From Nocardia ninae NBRC 108245 (lineage in GTDB: Bacteria; Actinomycetota; Actinomycetes; Mycobacteriales; Mycobacteriaceae), in contig NZ_BJXA01000071.1 of the NCBI RefSeq assembly GCF_007990755.1, forward strand, positions 1-48,321: DNA of 48,321 bases, given 5' to 3'. Numbering within the stretch: the first letter of the stretch is position 1; every line of letters begins with the position of its first letter. The position numbers and the translations under genes are program-made. The notes under the pieces are model-generated. The model saw nothing but the letters and a program-made list of their open reading frames with translations, did no database searches and had not been told where the DNA came from. Of the stretch, positions 23,054-31,864 are shown piece by piece.

Positions 23054-25097
23054 GCTGCCCCGCATCCCGCGCCCCCGCTGGAGTGGGGACGCGGGAGAGG
23101 GCGCTGGGCCACCAGATTTTCGGCCCGGTGATGCTGAAAAGTGCTGGGATGACTACGGTTCGGACCAGGAAGGTGTCCAGCAGAATACCCAGCCCGACGA
23201 TGATTCCGAGCTGCGTGAGGATGATCAACGGCAGGACGCCGAGCACACAGAACACGGCGGCCAGGACGATGCCCGCGCTGGTGATGACGGCGCCGGTGGC
23301 GGACACGGCGCGGACGATGCCCTGGGTACTGCCGTGGTCGGGTGTTTCCTCACGCGCTCGGGTCACCAAGAAGATGGTGTAGTCGATGCCGAGCGCTACC
23401 AGGAAGAGGAAGGCATACAGCGGCGCGCTGGTGTCCAACGCCGGAAAACCGAAGACATGCAAGCCGATCCAGGCCCCGAGCCCGAGCGCGGCCAGCGCGC
23501 TGAGCACCGAGACACCCACTAGCAGCACGGCAGCGGGAACGGCACGCAGCAGGGCGAGCAGGATGACCGACACGACCGCCAGGATCATCGGAATCACCAC
23601 GCGCTGATCGTGTTCGGCGGCTGTCCTGGTGTCCAACCCCTCCGCGTCGCCGCCGCCGACCAGTGCGCCGGGTATCGAGGACAGCTCGGTCCGCATCGAC
23701 TCGATGGTCGAGAAGGCTTGCGGCGAACCGGGTTCGGCGTTCAGCACGACCGACCACCGCATCAGCCCGGACGGCGAGGTTCCGGTGGGCGTTACCTCGG
23801 TGATGCCCGGCATGGCCCGCAGCTTCTGCTGGACCTCGGCCCCCGCATCCGCCTTCGCCAAGACGATCGTCGGGTTGGCCGCACCGGCCGGGAAATGCGC
23901 GGCGAGGGTGTCGAATCCTTCGACGGATTCGGCGCGGACCCGGAACTGATCGGTTTGTGACAACCCCACGTCGGTCCCGATCAAGCCGGCCGCGAACCCA
24001 CCGAGCACCACCAGTGTGCCGCAGGCGACGATCACCGGCTTACGCACGACCCACGCAGCGATCGCATGCCACATCCCCTGCTCGGCCGCCATCCGATCGT
24101 CCGCCTGCGGGACGAACGGCCAGAAGATATTGCGCCCGCACAAGGCCAGCGCGGCAGGCAGCGCCACCAGAACGAACACCAGAGCCACCACCAACCCGGC
24201 GGCGGCGCCCACACCGAGACTGCGAGTGTTGGGCAGCGAAGCCAGCAGCAGCGTCAACAGTGCGGCGACGACGGTGACATTGCTCGCCAGGATCGCCGGT
24301 CCGGCATGCCGGACCGCGTGGCGCAACGCCGCCCGATGATCGGCATTGCGATGCAACTCGTCGCGGTAGCGCGAGACCAGCAGCAGCGCATAGTTCGTCC
24401 CCGCGCCGAAGACGAGCACGCTGGTGATGCCCGAGGTCGAGCCGTCGAAGGCGAGCCCGGTCCACCGGGCCAGTCCAGTGCCGACGGTGGCCGCGACGCG
24501 ATCCGCCGAGCCGACCACGAGCAACGGCACCAGCCACAGCACCGGCGACCGGTAGGTCACGATGAGCAGCAACGCGACGACGGCGGCCGTCACCGCGAGC
24601 AGGGTGATGTTGGCACCGGCGAAGGAATCGGCGATGTCTCCGCCGAACGCGGGCCCGCCGGTCACCTGAATGTTCAGATCCGCCGGTTGCCCGGCTTTCA
24701 CGGACTCGCGCAGTTCGTTGATGCGGTCGGTCAAGGCGAACCCGCTCAACTTCGCGTCGACCGGCAGCCGTCCGATCGCGGCCTGCCGATCGGGCGAAAT
24801 GGCCAGCTCACCGAGCCGGACCCGCAGTTCCGCCACCTCATCGGCAGCCAATTCGGCGCCGTCGGTGCGGGTCACCACGACCACCGCGGGTGCGGTACCC
24901 GCATCCGGGAATTGGGTGAGCAGCTCTTTGACCCGCGCCGATTCCGCGCTGCCCGGCAAGGAGTTCGGCGCCTCCCCCGCGGCGTCGTTACCGCCGATTC
25001 CACCGATCAATGCGGCCGACACTAAGGCGAGCAACACGAGCAGCAACCATGACCTACGGGCGGTGACCGCGGTCGCGAACCGATCCCACATGCGCAT
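23010..25097 (-). CDS. MMPL/RND-family membrane transporter
   Basis: The ~695-residue protein has the MmpL layout. An N-terminal helix (WLLLVLLALVSAALIGGI) and a large outer domain (residues ~40-200) are followed by five or six helices containing GAGTNYALLLVSRYRDEL. A second outer domain and a second helix bundle with LVALGIDYTIFLVTRAREE come next. The D-Y motifs in the transmembrane part are the expected proton-relay residues. Such proteins export lipids, siderophores or drugs; no lipid-synthesis genes are adjacent. The start may be ATG 25097 or ATG 25091. The 3' end runs antisense into the CAP gene for 44 bp. Confidence 0.9.
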   Translation of the reverse strand: MRMWDRFATAVTARRSWLLLVLLALVSAALIGGIGGNDAAGEAPNSLPGSAESARVKELLTQFPDAGTAPAVVVVTRTDGAELAADEVAELRVRLGELAISPDRQAAIGRLPVDAKLSGFALTDRINELRESVKAGQPADLNIQVTGGPAFGGDIADSFAGANITLLAVTAAVVALLLIVTYRSPVLWLVPLLVVGSADRVAATVGTGLARWTGLAFDGSTSGITSVLVFGAGTNYALLLVSRYRDELHRNADHRAALRHAVRHAGPAILASNVTVVAALLTLLLASLPNTRSLGVGAAAGLVVALVFVLVALPAALALCGRNIFWPFVPQADDRMAAEQGMWHAIAAWVVRKPVIVACGTLVVLGGFAAGLIGTDVGLSQTDQFRVRAESVEGFDTLAAHFPAGAANPTIVLAKADAGAEVQQKLRAMPGITEVTPTGTSPSGLMRWSVVLNAEPGSPQAFSTIESMRTELSSIPGALVGGGDAEGLDTRTAAEHDQRVVIPMILAVVSVILLALLRAVPAAVLLVGVSVLSALAALGLGAWIGLHVFGFPALDTSAPLYAFLFLVALGIDYTIFLVTRAREETPDHGSTQGIVRAVSATGAVITSAGIVLAAVFCVLGVLPLIILTQLGIIVGLGILLDTFLVRTVVIPALFSITGPKIWWPSALSRVPTPAGARDAGQLSSADDRRSAGTGP

Positions 25098-25187
25098 CAC
25101 CACACGATGGCAGAACCACTGCCGGGGCGCGCGTTGTCACCCCGGCCACGTGGGGATGATCACGGCCCGGTAGGCAAAGCGCAGCGA

Positions 25188-25826
25188 TCAGTCGAATCCA
25201 TAAATCTTTGCTACCTGCATCTGCTCGGCGTCGAAGGTCGTCGTCTCGACCTTCCCGGAGCCCGGTTTGGTGAGGCTGATCGTGGTGTCGCCGGTGAAGG
25301 ACACGCGCTGCGGGCACTCGTCCTCGTTCCAGACGGTGGCCTGCCTGCTGAACAGCCCGCCACGCTCACGAAGCACGACGCGGCAACCGGGCGGGTGGTT
25401 GTAGATCTTGTGCGATTCCGTGACGACTTCGTGGCTCCCGTCGGGACTCACTTCGACGGCCACGACCTTGCTTTCCTCGGCGACGAACCCGTGCACGAAC
25501 ATCGAAACGGCCCACACGGGCACCAGCACCAGCCCCAGGGTGGCGGCAACCGCAAGCTGACCCGGACTGCGGCGCGGACCCACTCGCTGCACGGCGAGCA
25601 GTAGCACGGCGGCCGTCCAGCACGCCGCCGGCGCCCATACCGGGACCCAGTCGAATCGATAGAAACGGAGTGACTGAAACCATGCGGGCCCGGCCGCGAC
25701 TCCCACCGCGAAAAGTACGAGGACAGCGACCATCCACATAATCCGCTGTCTCCGACGCGCCCGCTCGGTAGCGCTGCCCGGCCGGTCCGGCACCGGAGAC
25801 GCATCGTCGTTCGCCGTCGCGGTCAT
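25188..25826 (-). CDS. Membrane protein of unknown function
   Basis: The 212-residue protein starts at ATG 25826; the frame upstream is not supported. After a charged cytosolic N-terminus (TERARRRQR) there are about three helices (IMWMVAVLVLFAVGVAAG, VWAPAACWTAAVLLLAV, VAATLGLVLVPVWAVSMFV). A ~90-residue outer or cytosolic beta-rich domain follows, with SPDGSHEVVTESH and CRVVLRERGGLFSRQATVW. I do not recognise the family. It lies 90 bp upstream of the MMPL gene on the same strand and may be co-transcribed with it. Confidence 0.7.
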   Translation of the reverse strand: MTATANDDASPVPDRPGSATERARRRQRIMWMVAVLVLFAVGVAAGPAWFQSLRFYRFDWVPVWAPAACWTAAVLLLAVQRVGPRRSPGQLAVAATLGLVLVPVWAVSMFVHGFVAEESKVVAVEVSPDGSHEVVTESHKIYNHPPGCRVVLRERGGLFSRQATVWNEDECPQRVSFTGDTTISLTKPGSGKVETTTFDAEQMQVAKIYGFD

Positions 25827-26000
25827 AAGACTGCCCACCTCGTGCAGATCACGTCCGACTCCGTCGGTTCGGACACACGGTGAGCCTAACCGAATCATCG
25901 AGAAAGTAATGGGGGGCAACGTAACTCGGGGCGTGCGGGCGGCTTCCGGCACCGGATAACTTGATGGCATTCAGCATCAGCATCCACCGAAGGAGATCGA

Positions 26001-26213
26001 ATGCCTACCTCTCGAACGGCACTGCGCAGCGCTGTTGTCGGCGCAGTTTTCGTGACCATGACCGCGATCACGGGCGCGAGCGCTTACGCCGAGTCGACGG
26101 TTCCGACGGAACCGCAGCCGAACCCGACCGCGAAGTCGATCGATTGCAATCCGAGCAACTTCAACTTGCTAACATGCCTGTTCAGCGGCTCGTCCTCGCT
26201 GTCGGCGAAATAG
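26001..26213 (+). CDS. Tiny secreted peptide with two cysteines
   Basis: The 70-codon gene starts at ATG 26001 behind AAGGAG. Residues 1-30 are a Sec signal (AVVGAVFVTMTAITG, cleavage near AYA-ES). The ~40-residue mature peptide is Pro/Ser/Asn-rich and ends in DCNPSNFNLLTCLFSGSSS, with two Cys that could form one disulfide. It resembles small exported peptides of Nocardia with no known role. It is divergent from the membrane protein gene and followed by a strong hairpin. Confidence 0.7.
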   Translation: MPTSRTALRSAVVGAVFVTMTAITGASAYAESTVPTEPQPNPTAKSIDCNPSNFNLLTCLFSGSSSLSAK

Positions 26214-26223
26214 CCTGACTTGC

Positions 26224-26272
26224 CATGCGGTCCCGGCTCGAAGCACTGAAGTTCGAGCCGGGTGACCGCATG
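26224..26272. terminator. Long bidirectional terminator hairpin
   Basis: CATGCGGTC followed by CCGGCTCGAA pairs with TTCGAGCCGG and GACCGCATG, with a 9-base loop and a 2-base bulge. It lies between the tiny secreted peptide gene and the convergent aztD gene. Confidence 0.75.
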
Positions 26273-26292
26273 AACAAGCTAGTCGGGTCCGA

Positions 26293-27462
26293 TCAGTGTC
26301 CGATCACTCCGCTCAGTTCGTTCGGCGTGGCGGCCAGTGTCGCGCTCGCGGCCACCGCGCCGGTGCTCAGGTCGATCCGGTGTACCTGCTTGGTCGCCGG
26401 GTCGGACACGTAGGCCATTCCGTCGCGGCTGAACAGGGTCGGGCGGGGATCCTGCCACTTCAGCGGTTCCTGCCACGGCGCGAGCACCGGGATGGAGCGG
26501 GTGATGGTGCCCGCCACCGGGTCGATCACGTGCAGGCGGCCGTCGGTGCCGAGCACCAGCGCCTCGCCTTGCGGGCCACGGGCCAGCGAGCGGAAGGTGT
26601 AGCTGGTGCCGATGTCGACCAGGCGCAGCGAGCCGCTGACCGTGTCGATGAGCGAAATCTGCTGGGGGCGTTCGAGTTCGGCGTCCTTGTCCTGCTTGTA
26701 GTCACCGAGCACGATCGGCGAGACATCGCTGCCCGCCGCATTTCCGATGCGGCCGTAGGGCGTCGGGCTGGTGACCTTGGTGATGGCTCCGTTGCGGTAG
26801 ACGAGAACGCCGGTCTGGCAGCCGATGACGATCGCCTCGTCCTTGGCTGCGGCTTCACCGTGCACGCCGGGGCAGTCCTCGTTGCGGGCGATCTCCTTGC
26901 GCTGCGCGTCCAGCACCACGGCCCCGACCCGCTTCTCTTCGGTGCCGAGCGTGACCAGCAGGTTGCCGTTCGCCAGCTGCACCGCGACACCATGATGCGG
27001 GGTGGGCGTGCGATAGACCTCGGTCTCGGGCTTCTTCCCCGACTCGAGCGCGGCGGATTCGAAGGCGGTGACCTCGCCGGTGCCGTCGGCGAACAGCACC
27101 GTGCGGCCTGCGTGGCGCACCACGTGACCTGGCTTGGCGGCCGGGAATTCGGTGCCGGTGAATTTCGTGGCGGCCGCGTCGAAGACCTTGAAGCCGTCCT
27201 TGACCGTCACCATCAGATGCCGGTCGTCGCCGGCCGGGTTGAGCCGGTTGAAGCCTTCCAGCTGCACCTCACCGGTCTTTTCCAGCGTGGTCGGGTCCAA
27301 GACGTAGATGCCGCCGTCATAGGTGAGCGCGATCGGCTCGGCACCGTGCGCGGGCGCCGCCGACTCGGTGGAATCGTCCGTGCCGCAGCTGCTTACGGCG
27401 ACTACCGAAGCGACGATTCCGGATAGAGCCACTGTCTTGGTGGCTCGTGACCGCATGTGCAT
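26293..27462 (-). CDS. aztD: AztD-like zinc metallochaperone lipoprotein
   Basis: The 389-residue protein has a lipoprotein signal (VALSGIVASVVAVSSC) and a beta-propeller of repeated strands: ALTYDGGIYVLDPTTLEKTG, HLMVTVKDGFKVFD, LLVTLGTEEKRVGAVVLD and so on. HHGVAVQLANGNLLV and the Cys pair in NEDCPGVHGE and IVIGCQTGV match the AztD family. AztD binds zinc outside the cytoplasm and hands it to the solute-binding protein AztC, as described for the Paracoccus Azt system. Start ATG 27462 has GGAG seven bases upstream. It follows aztC by 27 bp as the last gene of the leftward operon. Confidence 0.85.
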   Translation of the reverse strand: MHMRSRATKTVALSGIVASVVAVSSCGTDDSTESAAPAHGAEPIALTYDGGIYVLDPTTLEKTGEVQLEGFNRLNPAGDDRHLMVTVKDGFKVFDAAATKFTGTEFPAAKPGHVVRHAGRTVLFADGTGEVTAFESAALESGKKPETEVYRTPTPHHGVAVQLANGNLLVTLGTEEKRVGAVVLDAQRKEIARNEDCPGVHGEAAAKDEAIVIGCQTGVLVYRNGAITKVTSPTPYGRIGNAAGSDVSPIVLGDYKQDKDAELERPQQISLIDTVSGSLRLVDIGTSYTFRSLARGPQGEALVLGTDGRLHVIDPVAGTITRSIPVLAPWQEPLKWQDPRPTLFSRDGMAYVSDPATKQVHRIDLSTGAVAASATLAATPNELSGVIGH

Positions 27463-27489
27463 TTACTTACTCCGTGTTCTCGTGGGGTA

Positions 27490-28413
27490 TCAGGTGGGAG
27501 GTGCGGTGAGACCGCGCACGATCGCCGCGGTGTTCGCGCGCGTCATCTCCAGGAAGGTGGCCGCGCCGCCGCCCGGCGCGGTCAGCGACTCGGTGTGCAG
27601 TGCGATGACCTGCACGCGCACCCCGACTTGCTCGGCCAGCACGCGAGCGAGCTTGTCGGGCTGGGACGAATCGATGAAGATCGCGCCGACGCCGGCGGTC
27701 CGGATGGCATCGGCCAGCGAGCTGAGGTCCGACGAGCTCGGGGAGGCAAGTGCCGTGCCGCTCGGCATCACCGCGCCGACCACCTGAAAGCCGAAACGCT
27801 GTGCGAGATAACCGAAGACGTGGTGGTTGGTGACCAGCTTGCGACGTTCGGCGGGAATACCGGCGAACTGGTCGGCGACCCACTGGTCGAGCTGATCGAG
27901 CTCGGTCAGGTACCGATCGGTATTGGCGCGGATCGCCGTCGCATCGACACCGTCGACGTGTTCGATGATCGCAGCGGCGATCGTCTCGACCGCCACCCGC
28001 ACCCGCTTGGGATCGGTCCAGAAATGCGGATCGACACGCCCTGCGGATTCGTCGGAGGTGTAGCTGATCGGGTCGACGTGGTCACCGACCGCGAGCGTCG
28101 GAACTCCCGAACTCGCCGCGGCCGCCACATGGCGCGCCACCCCTTCTTCGAGGCCCAAACCGTTGTGCACGACGAGCGCGGCGCGGTCGAGTTTCGCGGC
28201 CTGCTGAGCCGAGGCCGCGAACGAGTGTGGGTCGGCATCGGGGGCCATCAGCACCGTCACCTCGGCGGTGTCGCCGGCGATGACGCGGGTGAGATCACCG
28301 AGGATGTTGGTGGTGACCACGATTCCGGTGCGATCACCGCCGCTTCCGGTGCACGCGACGAGCAGCGGGACCACGACGGCAAGCGCGGCGACTACGCGCA
28401 GCAGGGTTTTCAT
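27490..28413 (-). CDS. aztC: AztC-like zinc-binding lipoprotein of ABC transporter
   Basis: The 307-residue cluster A-I solute-binding protein has a lipobox LLVAC after the signal. Its zinc ligands are expected in DPHSFAASAQQ (His), RVDPHFWTDPKRV (His), VTNHHVFGYLAQRFG (His) and IFIDSSQPDKLA (Asp). It captures zinc outside the membrane and delivers it to the AztB permease. Its ATG overlaps the stop of the preceding aztB-aztD fusion by ATGA, so they are translationally coupled. Confidence 0.9.
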   Translation of the reverse strand: MKTLLRVVAALAVVVPLLVACTGSGGDRTGIVVTTNILGDLTRVIAGDTAEVTVLMAPDADPHSFAASAQQAAKLDRAALVVHNGLGLEEGVARHVAAAASSGVPTLAVGDHVDPISYTSDESAGRVDPHFWTDPKRVRVAVETIAAAIIEHVDGVDATAIRANTDRYLTELDQLDQWVADQFAGIPAERRKLVTNHHVFGYLAQRFGFQVVGAVMPSGTALASPSSSDLSSLADAIRTAGVGAIFIDSSQPDKLARVLAEQVGVRVQVIALHTESLTAPGGGAATFLEMTRANTAAIVRGLTAPPT

Positions 28414-30401
28414 TCGCCGGTCTCCGTCATGTGGGTCGGTGCGAGGTCGGCGGTGAGGGTGCGGGCCAGGCGCAGGTTGTCGTTGTACGCGATCTCGTAG
28501 ACCTTCCCGCGGGGTGCGTCGTTGACGTACGCGCGCTGGGAGTCGACCAGGATCGCCGGTGCGGCGGCGCCGTCCGCGAGCGGTTCGAGCAGCGCGACCT
28601 GCGTTGTCTCCCTTGCGGTTCCGGGATCGAAGCTGTGCAGCACACCGTCGCGGGTCAGCGCGAGCAGCGTGGCACCCTCGCCCGCGGTGTTCACCGCGAC
28701 GACCGGGCCGACCTGCGCCAGCGTCCAGTTCTTCTTCCGCACGTCGAGCGTCCAGAATCCCTGCTCGCCGGCGCGGGCGGTGAGCGTCGCGCTGCCGGGG
28801 CGGTGGGTGAACTCCACGGCGCGGTCGGCGGCGGCGACGTCGGCCGGGTAGCGGATCTTCTGTCCAGTGAAGTTGCCTTCGTCCCCCGTCACGACCAAAG
28901 CACCGTCGGCACAACCGAATACGGCGCCGCGGCGGGTCACCGCCCGGCCGCGCGGGTCGTGGCACGGTTCGGCGATCGTGGTCACTGCGGCGTTGTCGCG
29001 GGTACGTACCTCGACCTTGTCACCGGTCGCGACCAGCAGGTGCGCGGCATACGGCAGCGCCGCGGCACCGGTGATCCTGCCGCGCTCGACGATCGAGCCC
29101 TGATCGAGCGCGGGACGGTCCAGCAGCACCGTGGCGCCGTCTTCGAGCACCAGCGCCGCCAGCACCGGATCACTGTGCGCAGCCACCACCTGCCCGCCGA
29201 GGGTGCCGACTTCGCGGACGGGGGCACGGTAGTAGTGCACGTGGTCGCCGTGATCGACCATCCAGCCGCCGCTGTCCACGATGCGCGTCGAATTCCCCAC
29301 GCTCACATAGCCATAGCGACCATCGCCGACGATGCGGCGCACACCGTCGGCGCGGCCCGCGTCCACGGACTTCTCGGTGGTCAGATCCAGCACCTTGATC
29401 GCGCCCGCGCCACGGTCGGCGAGGATCAGCCGTGATTGCGGCTCGGCGGACTCCTCCGCACCGGCCACATAGCCGTGCGGCGTCTCGACCGGTGGGGCGG
29501 ACTCGGGGGTTGTTCCACAACCGGCCAGCGGGACCACGGCAAGCGCACTCGCCGCTACCGCCGCTGTGCGAATACCTTTGCCACGCAGCCGGTCCCGCGC
29601 CGCAGCCGCCAGCGCGGACAGGAAGAACAGGGCGACCGCGACGGCGGCGATCGTCGCGCCGCCCGCCGTCCCCGCGTGCCAGGAGATCAGCAGCCCCGTC
29701 GTCGTGGCCACACCGCCCAACACCGCGGCGAGCACCATCACCATCGGAATCCGGTCGGCCCAGTACGTCGCGGCCGCGGGCGGTGCGATGAGCAGCCCGA
29801 ACACCAGCAGCGTGCCGACAATATGGAAGGACGCGACGATCGCCAGTGTCACCAGTCCCACCAGCGCCACGTGCGCGAGTTGCGGGCGCAGACCCAGGGT
29901 GTGCGCTTTGCGCGCGTCGAAGGTCAATGCCACGAACGCGCGATGCCCGAGTGCCGTTATCAGCACCGCAATACCCAGCGCCACAACGAGATACAGCAGA
30001 TCCCGGTCGCGCACCGCCAGTACGTCGCCGAACAGGAACCCGGTCAGGTCGACCGCGAACGACTGCGAGCGCGACACGATGATGACACCAGCCGCGAGCA
30101 TGCCGACGAACAGCAAACCGATGCCGGTATCGGCCGACAATCGTTTGTTGCGGCCGATCGCGGAGACGCCCACCGCCATTGCCGCACAACTGATCGCGGC
30201 GCCGACCAGCAGATTGCCCCCGAGCAGCGAGGCCACCGCGACGCCGGGCAGCATGCCGTGCGCCATCGCGTCCCCGAGAAAAGCCATGCCGCGCACCACG
30301 ACCCACGTGCCCGCGAGGGCACAGATGCAGGACACGAGCAGGCCGCCCCACAGCGCCCGTTGCACGAAAGCCACCTCGAACGGGGCGAACAACCACTCCA
30401 T
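28410..30401 (-). CDS. Fusion of AztB-like zinc permease and AztD-like beta-propeller
   Basis: The 663-residue protein combines two components. Residues 1-272 form a zinc/manganese ABC permease of the ZnuB/AztB type (MAFLGDAMAHGMLPGVA, LTGFLFGDVLAV, FGLLIAPPAAATYWADR). Residues 275-295 read like a lipoprotein signal ending PLAGC. Residues ~320-663 form an AztD-like propeller (GGWMVDHGDHVHYYRAPV, EPCHDPRGRA, AVFGCADGALVV). There is no stop and no ATG/GTG/TTG start with RBS at the junction, and the strand stays in one frame. Such a permease-chaperone fusion is unusual. It starts at ATG 30401, beside a Zur box. Confidence 0.85.
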   Translation of the reverse strand: MEWLFAPFEVAFVQRALWGGLLVSCICALAGTWVVVRGMAFLGDAMAHGMLPGVAVASLLGGNLLVGAAISCAAMAVGVSAIGRNKRLSADTGIGLLFVGMLAAGVIIVSRSQSFAVDLTGFLFGDVLAVRDRDLLYLVVALGIAVLITALGHRAFVALTFDARKAHTLGLRPQLAHVALVGLVTLAIVASFHIVGTLLVFGLLIAPPAAATYWADRIPMVMVLAAVLGGVATTTGLLISWHAGTAGGATIAAVAVALFFLSALAAAARDRLRGKGIRTAAVAASALAVVPLAGCGTTPESAPPVETPHGYVAGAEESAEPQSRLILADRGAGAIKVLDLTTEKSVDAGRADGVRRIVGDGRYGYVSVGNSTRIVDSGGWMVDHGDHVHYYRAPVREVGTLGGQVVAAHSDPVLAALVLEDGATVLLDRPALDQGSIVERGRITGAAALPYAAHLLVATGDKVEVRTRDNAAVTTIAEPCHDPRGRAVTRRGAVFGCADGALVVTGDEGNFTGQKIRYPADVAAADRAVEFTHRPGSATLTARAGEQGFWTLDVRKKNWTLAQVGPVVAVNTAGEGATLLALTRDGVLHSFDPGTARETTQVALLEPLADGAAAPAILVDSQRAYVNDAPRGKVYEIAYNDNLRLARTLTADLAPTHMTETGE

Positions 30402-30415
30402 GCGCCCTACAGTAG

Positions 30416-30434
30416 AATGAAAACGATTGTCATT
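30416..30434. promoter_or_regulatory. Zur box between aztB-D and aztA
   Basis: AATGAAAACGATTGTCATT is a 19-bp imperfect palindrome (AATGA...TCATT with matching inner bases) in the 47-bp gap between the divergent zinc-transport genes. It fits the actinobacterial Zur consensus TGAAAACGATTTTCA. TACAGT (30408-30413) may be the -10 for aztA. Zinc-loaded Zur should repress both directions. Confidence 0.85.
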
Positions 30435-30448
30435 ACAAGTGAGGTGAA

Positions 30449-31174
30449 ATGATCCACACGGAGACCCCGAGCGCGCTGCGCCTGCACGGCCTGTCCGCGG
30501 GTTACGCAGGTCGTACGGTGCTGCACCAGGTGAGCGGCGTGATTCCGGCCGACCAGGTCACCGCGATCGTCGGCCCGAACGGGTCCGGGAAATCGACGCT
30601 GCTCGCGGTACTCGCCGACGTGCTCGCCCCGTCCGCAGGGACGGTCGAGCGGACCACCGAGCGCAGGCCCGCCTTCGTGATCCAGCACACCGCGGTGCCC
30701 GCGACATTGCCGATCACGGTGCGCGAGACGGTGGCGATGGGCCGCTGGGCGCACCGCGGCCCGTGGCGGCGGCTGACCCGGGCCGACCGCGCCCTCGTCG
30801 ACACCTGTCTGGAGCGTCTCGACATCACCGACCTGGCGGGCCGCCGGCTCGACACCCTGTCCGGCGGTCAGCGTCAGCGTGCCCTGCTGGCCCAAGCGCT
30901 GGCGCAGGAGGCCGAGGTACTGCTGCTCGACGAACCGGCCGCCGGACTGGATTCCAGTTCCCAGCAAGAGATTTCGCGCGCCATTCGAGAAATCAGCGCC
31001 GGCGGCGTGACCGTCGTACAGGCCACCCACGACGCCGAGGAGGCGGCCCGCGCCGACCACTGCCTCTACCTGCGCGACGGCACCCTGATCTCCGAGGGCG
31101 CGCCCGATGACGTTCTCATCCGATACCGCGCGGTGCCCTCCGCAGCGAACGAAAGGGCCCTAGAATTGACCTGA
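30449..31174 (+). CDS. aztA: Zinc ABC transporter ATP-binding protein, AztA-like
   Basis: The 241-residue ATPase has Walker A IVGPNGSGKSTLL, a Q-loop in FVIQHTAVPATLPITV, the signature LSGGQRQRALLAQALAQ, Walker B VLLLDEPAAGLD and the switch His in VQATHDAEEA. It belongs to the metal-import class. GAGG lies four bases before ATG 30449. It is divergent from the permease fusion with the Zur box between, and it would power that permease together with AztC. A DoxX gene follows after 16 bp. Confidence 0.92.
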   Translation: MIHTETPSALRLHGLSAGYAGRTVLHQVSGVIPADQVTAIVGPNGSGKSTLLAVLADVLAPSAGTVERTTERRPAFVIQHTAVPATLPITVRETVAMGRWAHRGPWRRLTRADRALVDTCLERLDITDLAGRRLDTLSGGQRQRALLAQALAQEAEVLLLDEPAAGLDSSSQQEISRAIREISAGGVTVVQATHDAEEAARADHCLYLRDGTLISEGAPDDVLIRYRAVPSAANERALELT

Positions 31175-31190
31175 CGGAAAGGGGCTCCGC

Positions 31191-31679
31191 GTGTCCGACA
31201 CCGTCCCCTGGCGAACTCGGTTGCTCTCCACCACCGCGCCGGCCGCGACGATCTGGATTCGCCTCTACGTAGGTGCGGTGTTCTTCTTCGAAGGCATCCA
31301 GAAGTTCCTCTACCCCGACACCCTCGGCACCGGCCGATTCGACAAAGCCGGTATCCCGGCCCCAGGATTCTTCGGCCCACTCGACGGCGTGTTCGAGATC
31401 GTCTGCGGCGCTTTGATTCTGGCCGGGCTCCTCACCCGCCTCGCGGCGGTGCCGATGATCGTGAACATGCTCGGCGCCCTGCTGATCACCAAACTCCCGA
31501 TCCTGTGGGGCGACGCGCCCCTGTTCAGCGGCAAGTCCGGCTGGTGGGACTTCATCCACGACTCCCGCACCGACCTCGCCCAACTGTGCGGCAGTGTCTT
31601 CCTCCTCATCGTCGGCGCCGGAGCCTGGTCGATCGACGCACGCCTCGCCCGTCGGGGAGCCCGCCCCCTCGCCTACTGA
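31191..31679 (+). CDS. DoxX-family membrane protein in the zinc locus
   Basis: The 162-residue protein starts at GTG 31191, behind GAAAGGGG. It has about four membrane helices (IWIRLYVGAVFFFEGIQKFL, EIVCGALILAGLLTRLAAV, IVNMLGALLITKLPIL, LCGSVFLLIVGAGAW). FEGIQKFLYP is the usual DoxX loop. With only 16 bp to aztA it is probably in the Zur-regulated transcript. A function in zinc limitation is not established. It differs from the DoxX gene at 9737. Confidence 0.88.
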   Translation: MSDTVPWRTRLLSTTAPAATIWIRLYVGAVFFFEGIQKFLYPDTLGTGRFDKAGIPAPGFFGPLDGVFEIVCGALILAGLLTRLAAVPMIVNMLGALLITKLPILWGDAPLFSGKSGWWDFIHDSRTDLAQLCGSVFLLIVGAGAWSIDARLARRGARPLAY

Positions 31680-31743
31680 CTGCCCCCGCATGCACCATCG
31701 CCGCCGATCGACAGCGCCCAGCCCGGTCGGCGCGCTGCGCAAC

Positions 31744-31827
31744 TCCCGAGAATCCGCACTGGCTCTCGGGATCCGCATCCACTAGGGGCGCCCAGGTGGG
31801 TACAGATCCCGAGAGTCGGTGCGGATT
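31744..31827. repeat. Nested palindromic (REP-like) element between convergent genes
   Basis: Two arms of 23 bases (31751-31773 and 31805-31827) are reverse complements except for two positions that can still pair as G-U. They contain AATCCGCAC and CTCTCGGGATC. A third related copy, TCCCGAGA (31744-31751), can pair instead with TCTCGGGA (31764-31771), so two hairpins are mutually exclusive. It sits in the 185-bp gap between DoxX and the convergent DUF6745 gene and may be a terminator or a repeated extragenic palindrome. Confidence 0.6.
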
Positions 31828-31864
31828 TTGCCGCTGGAGCAACCCCAGGCACAGTGACAAGTAC

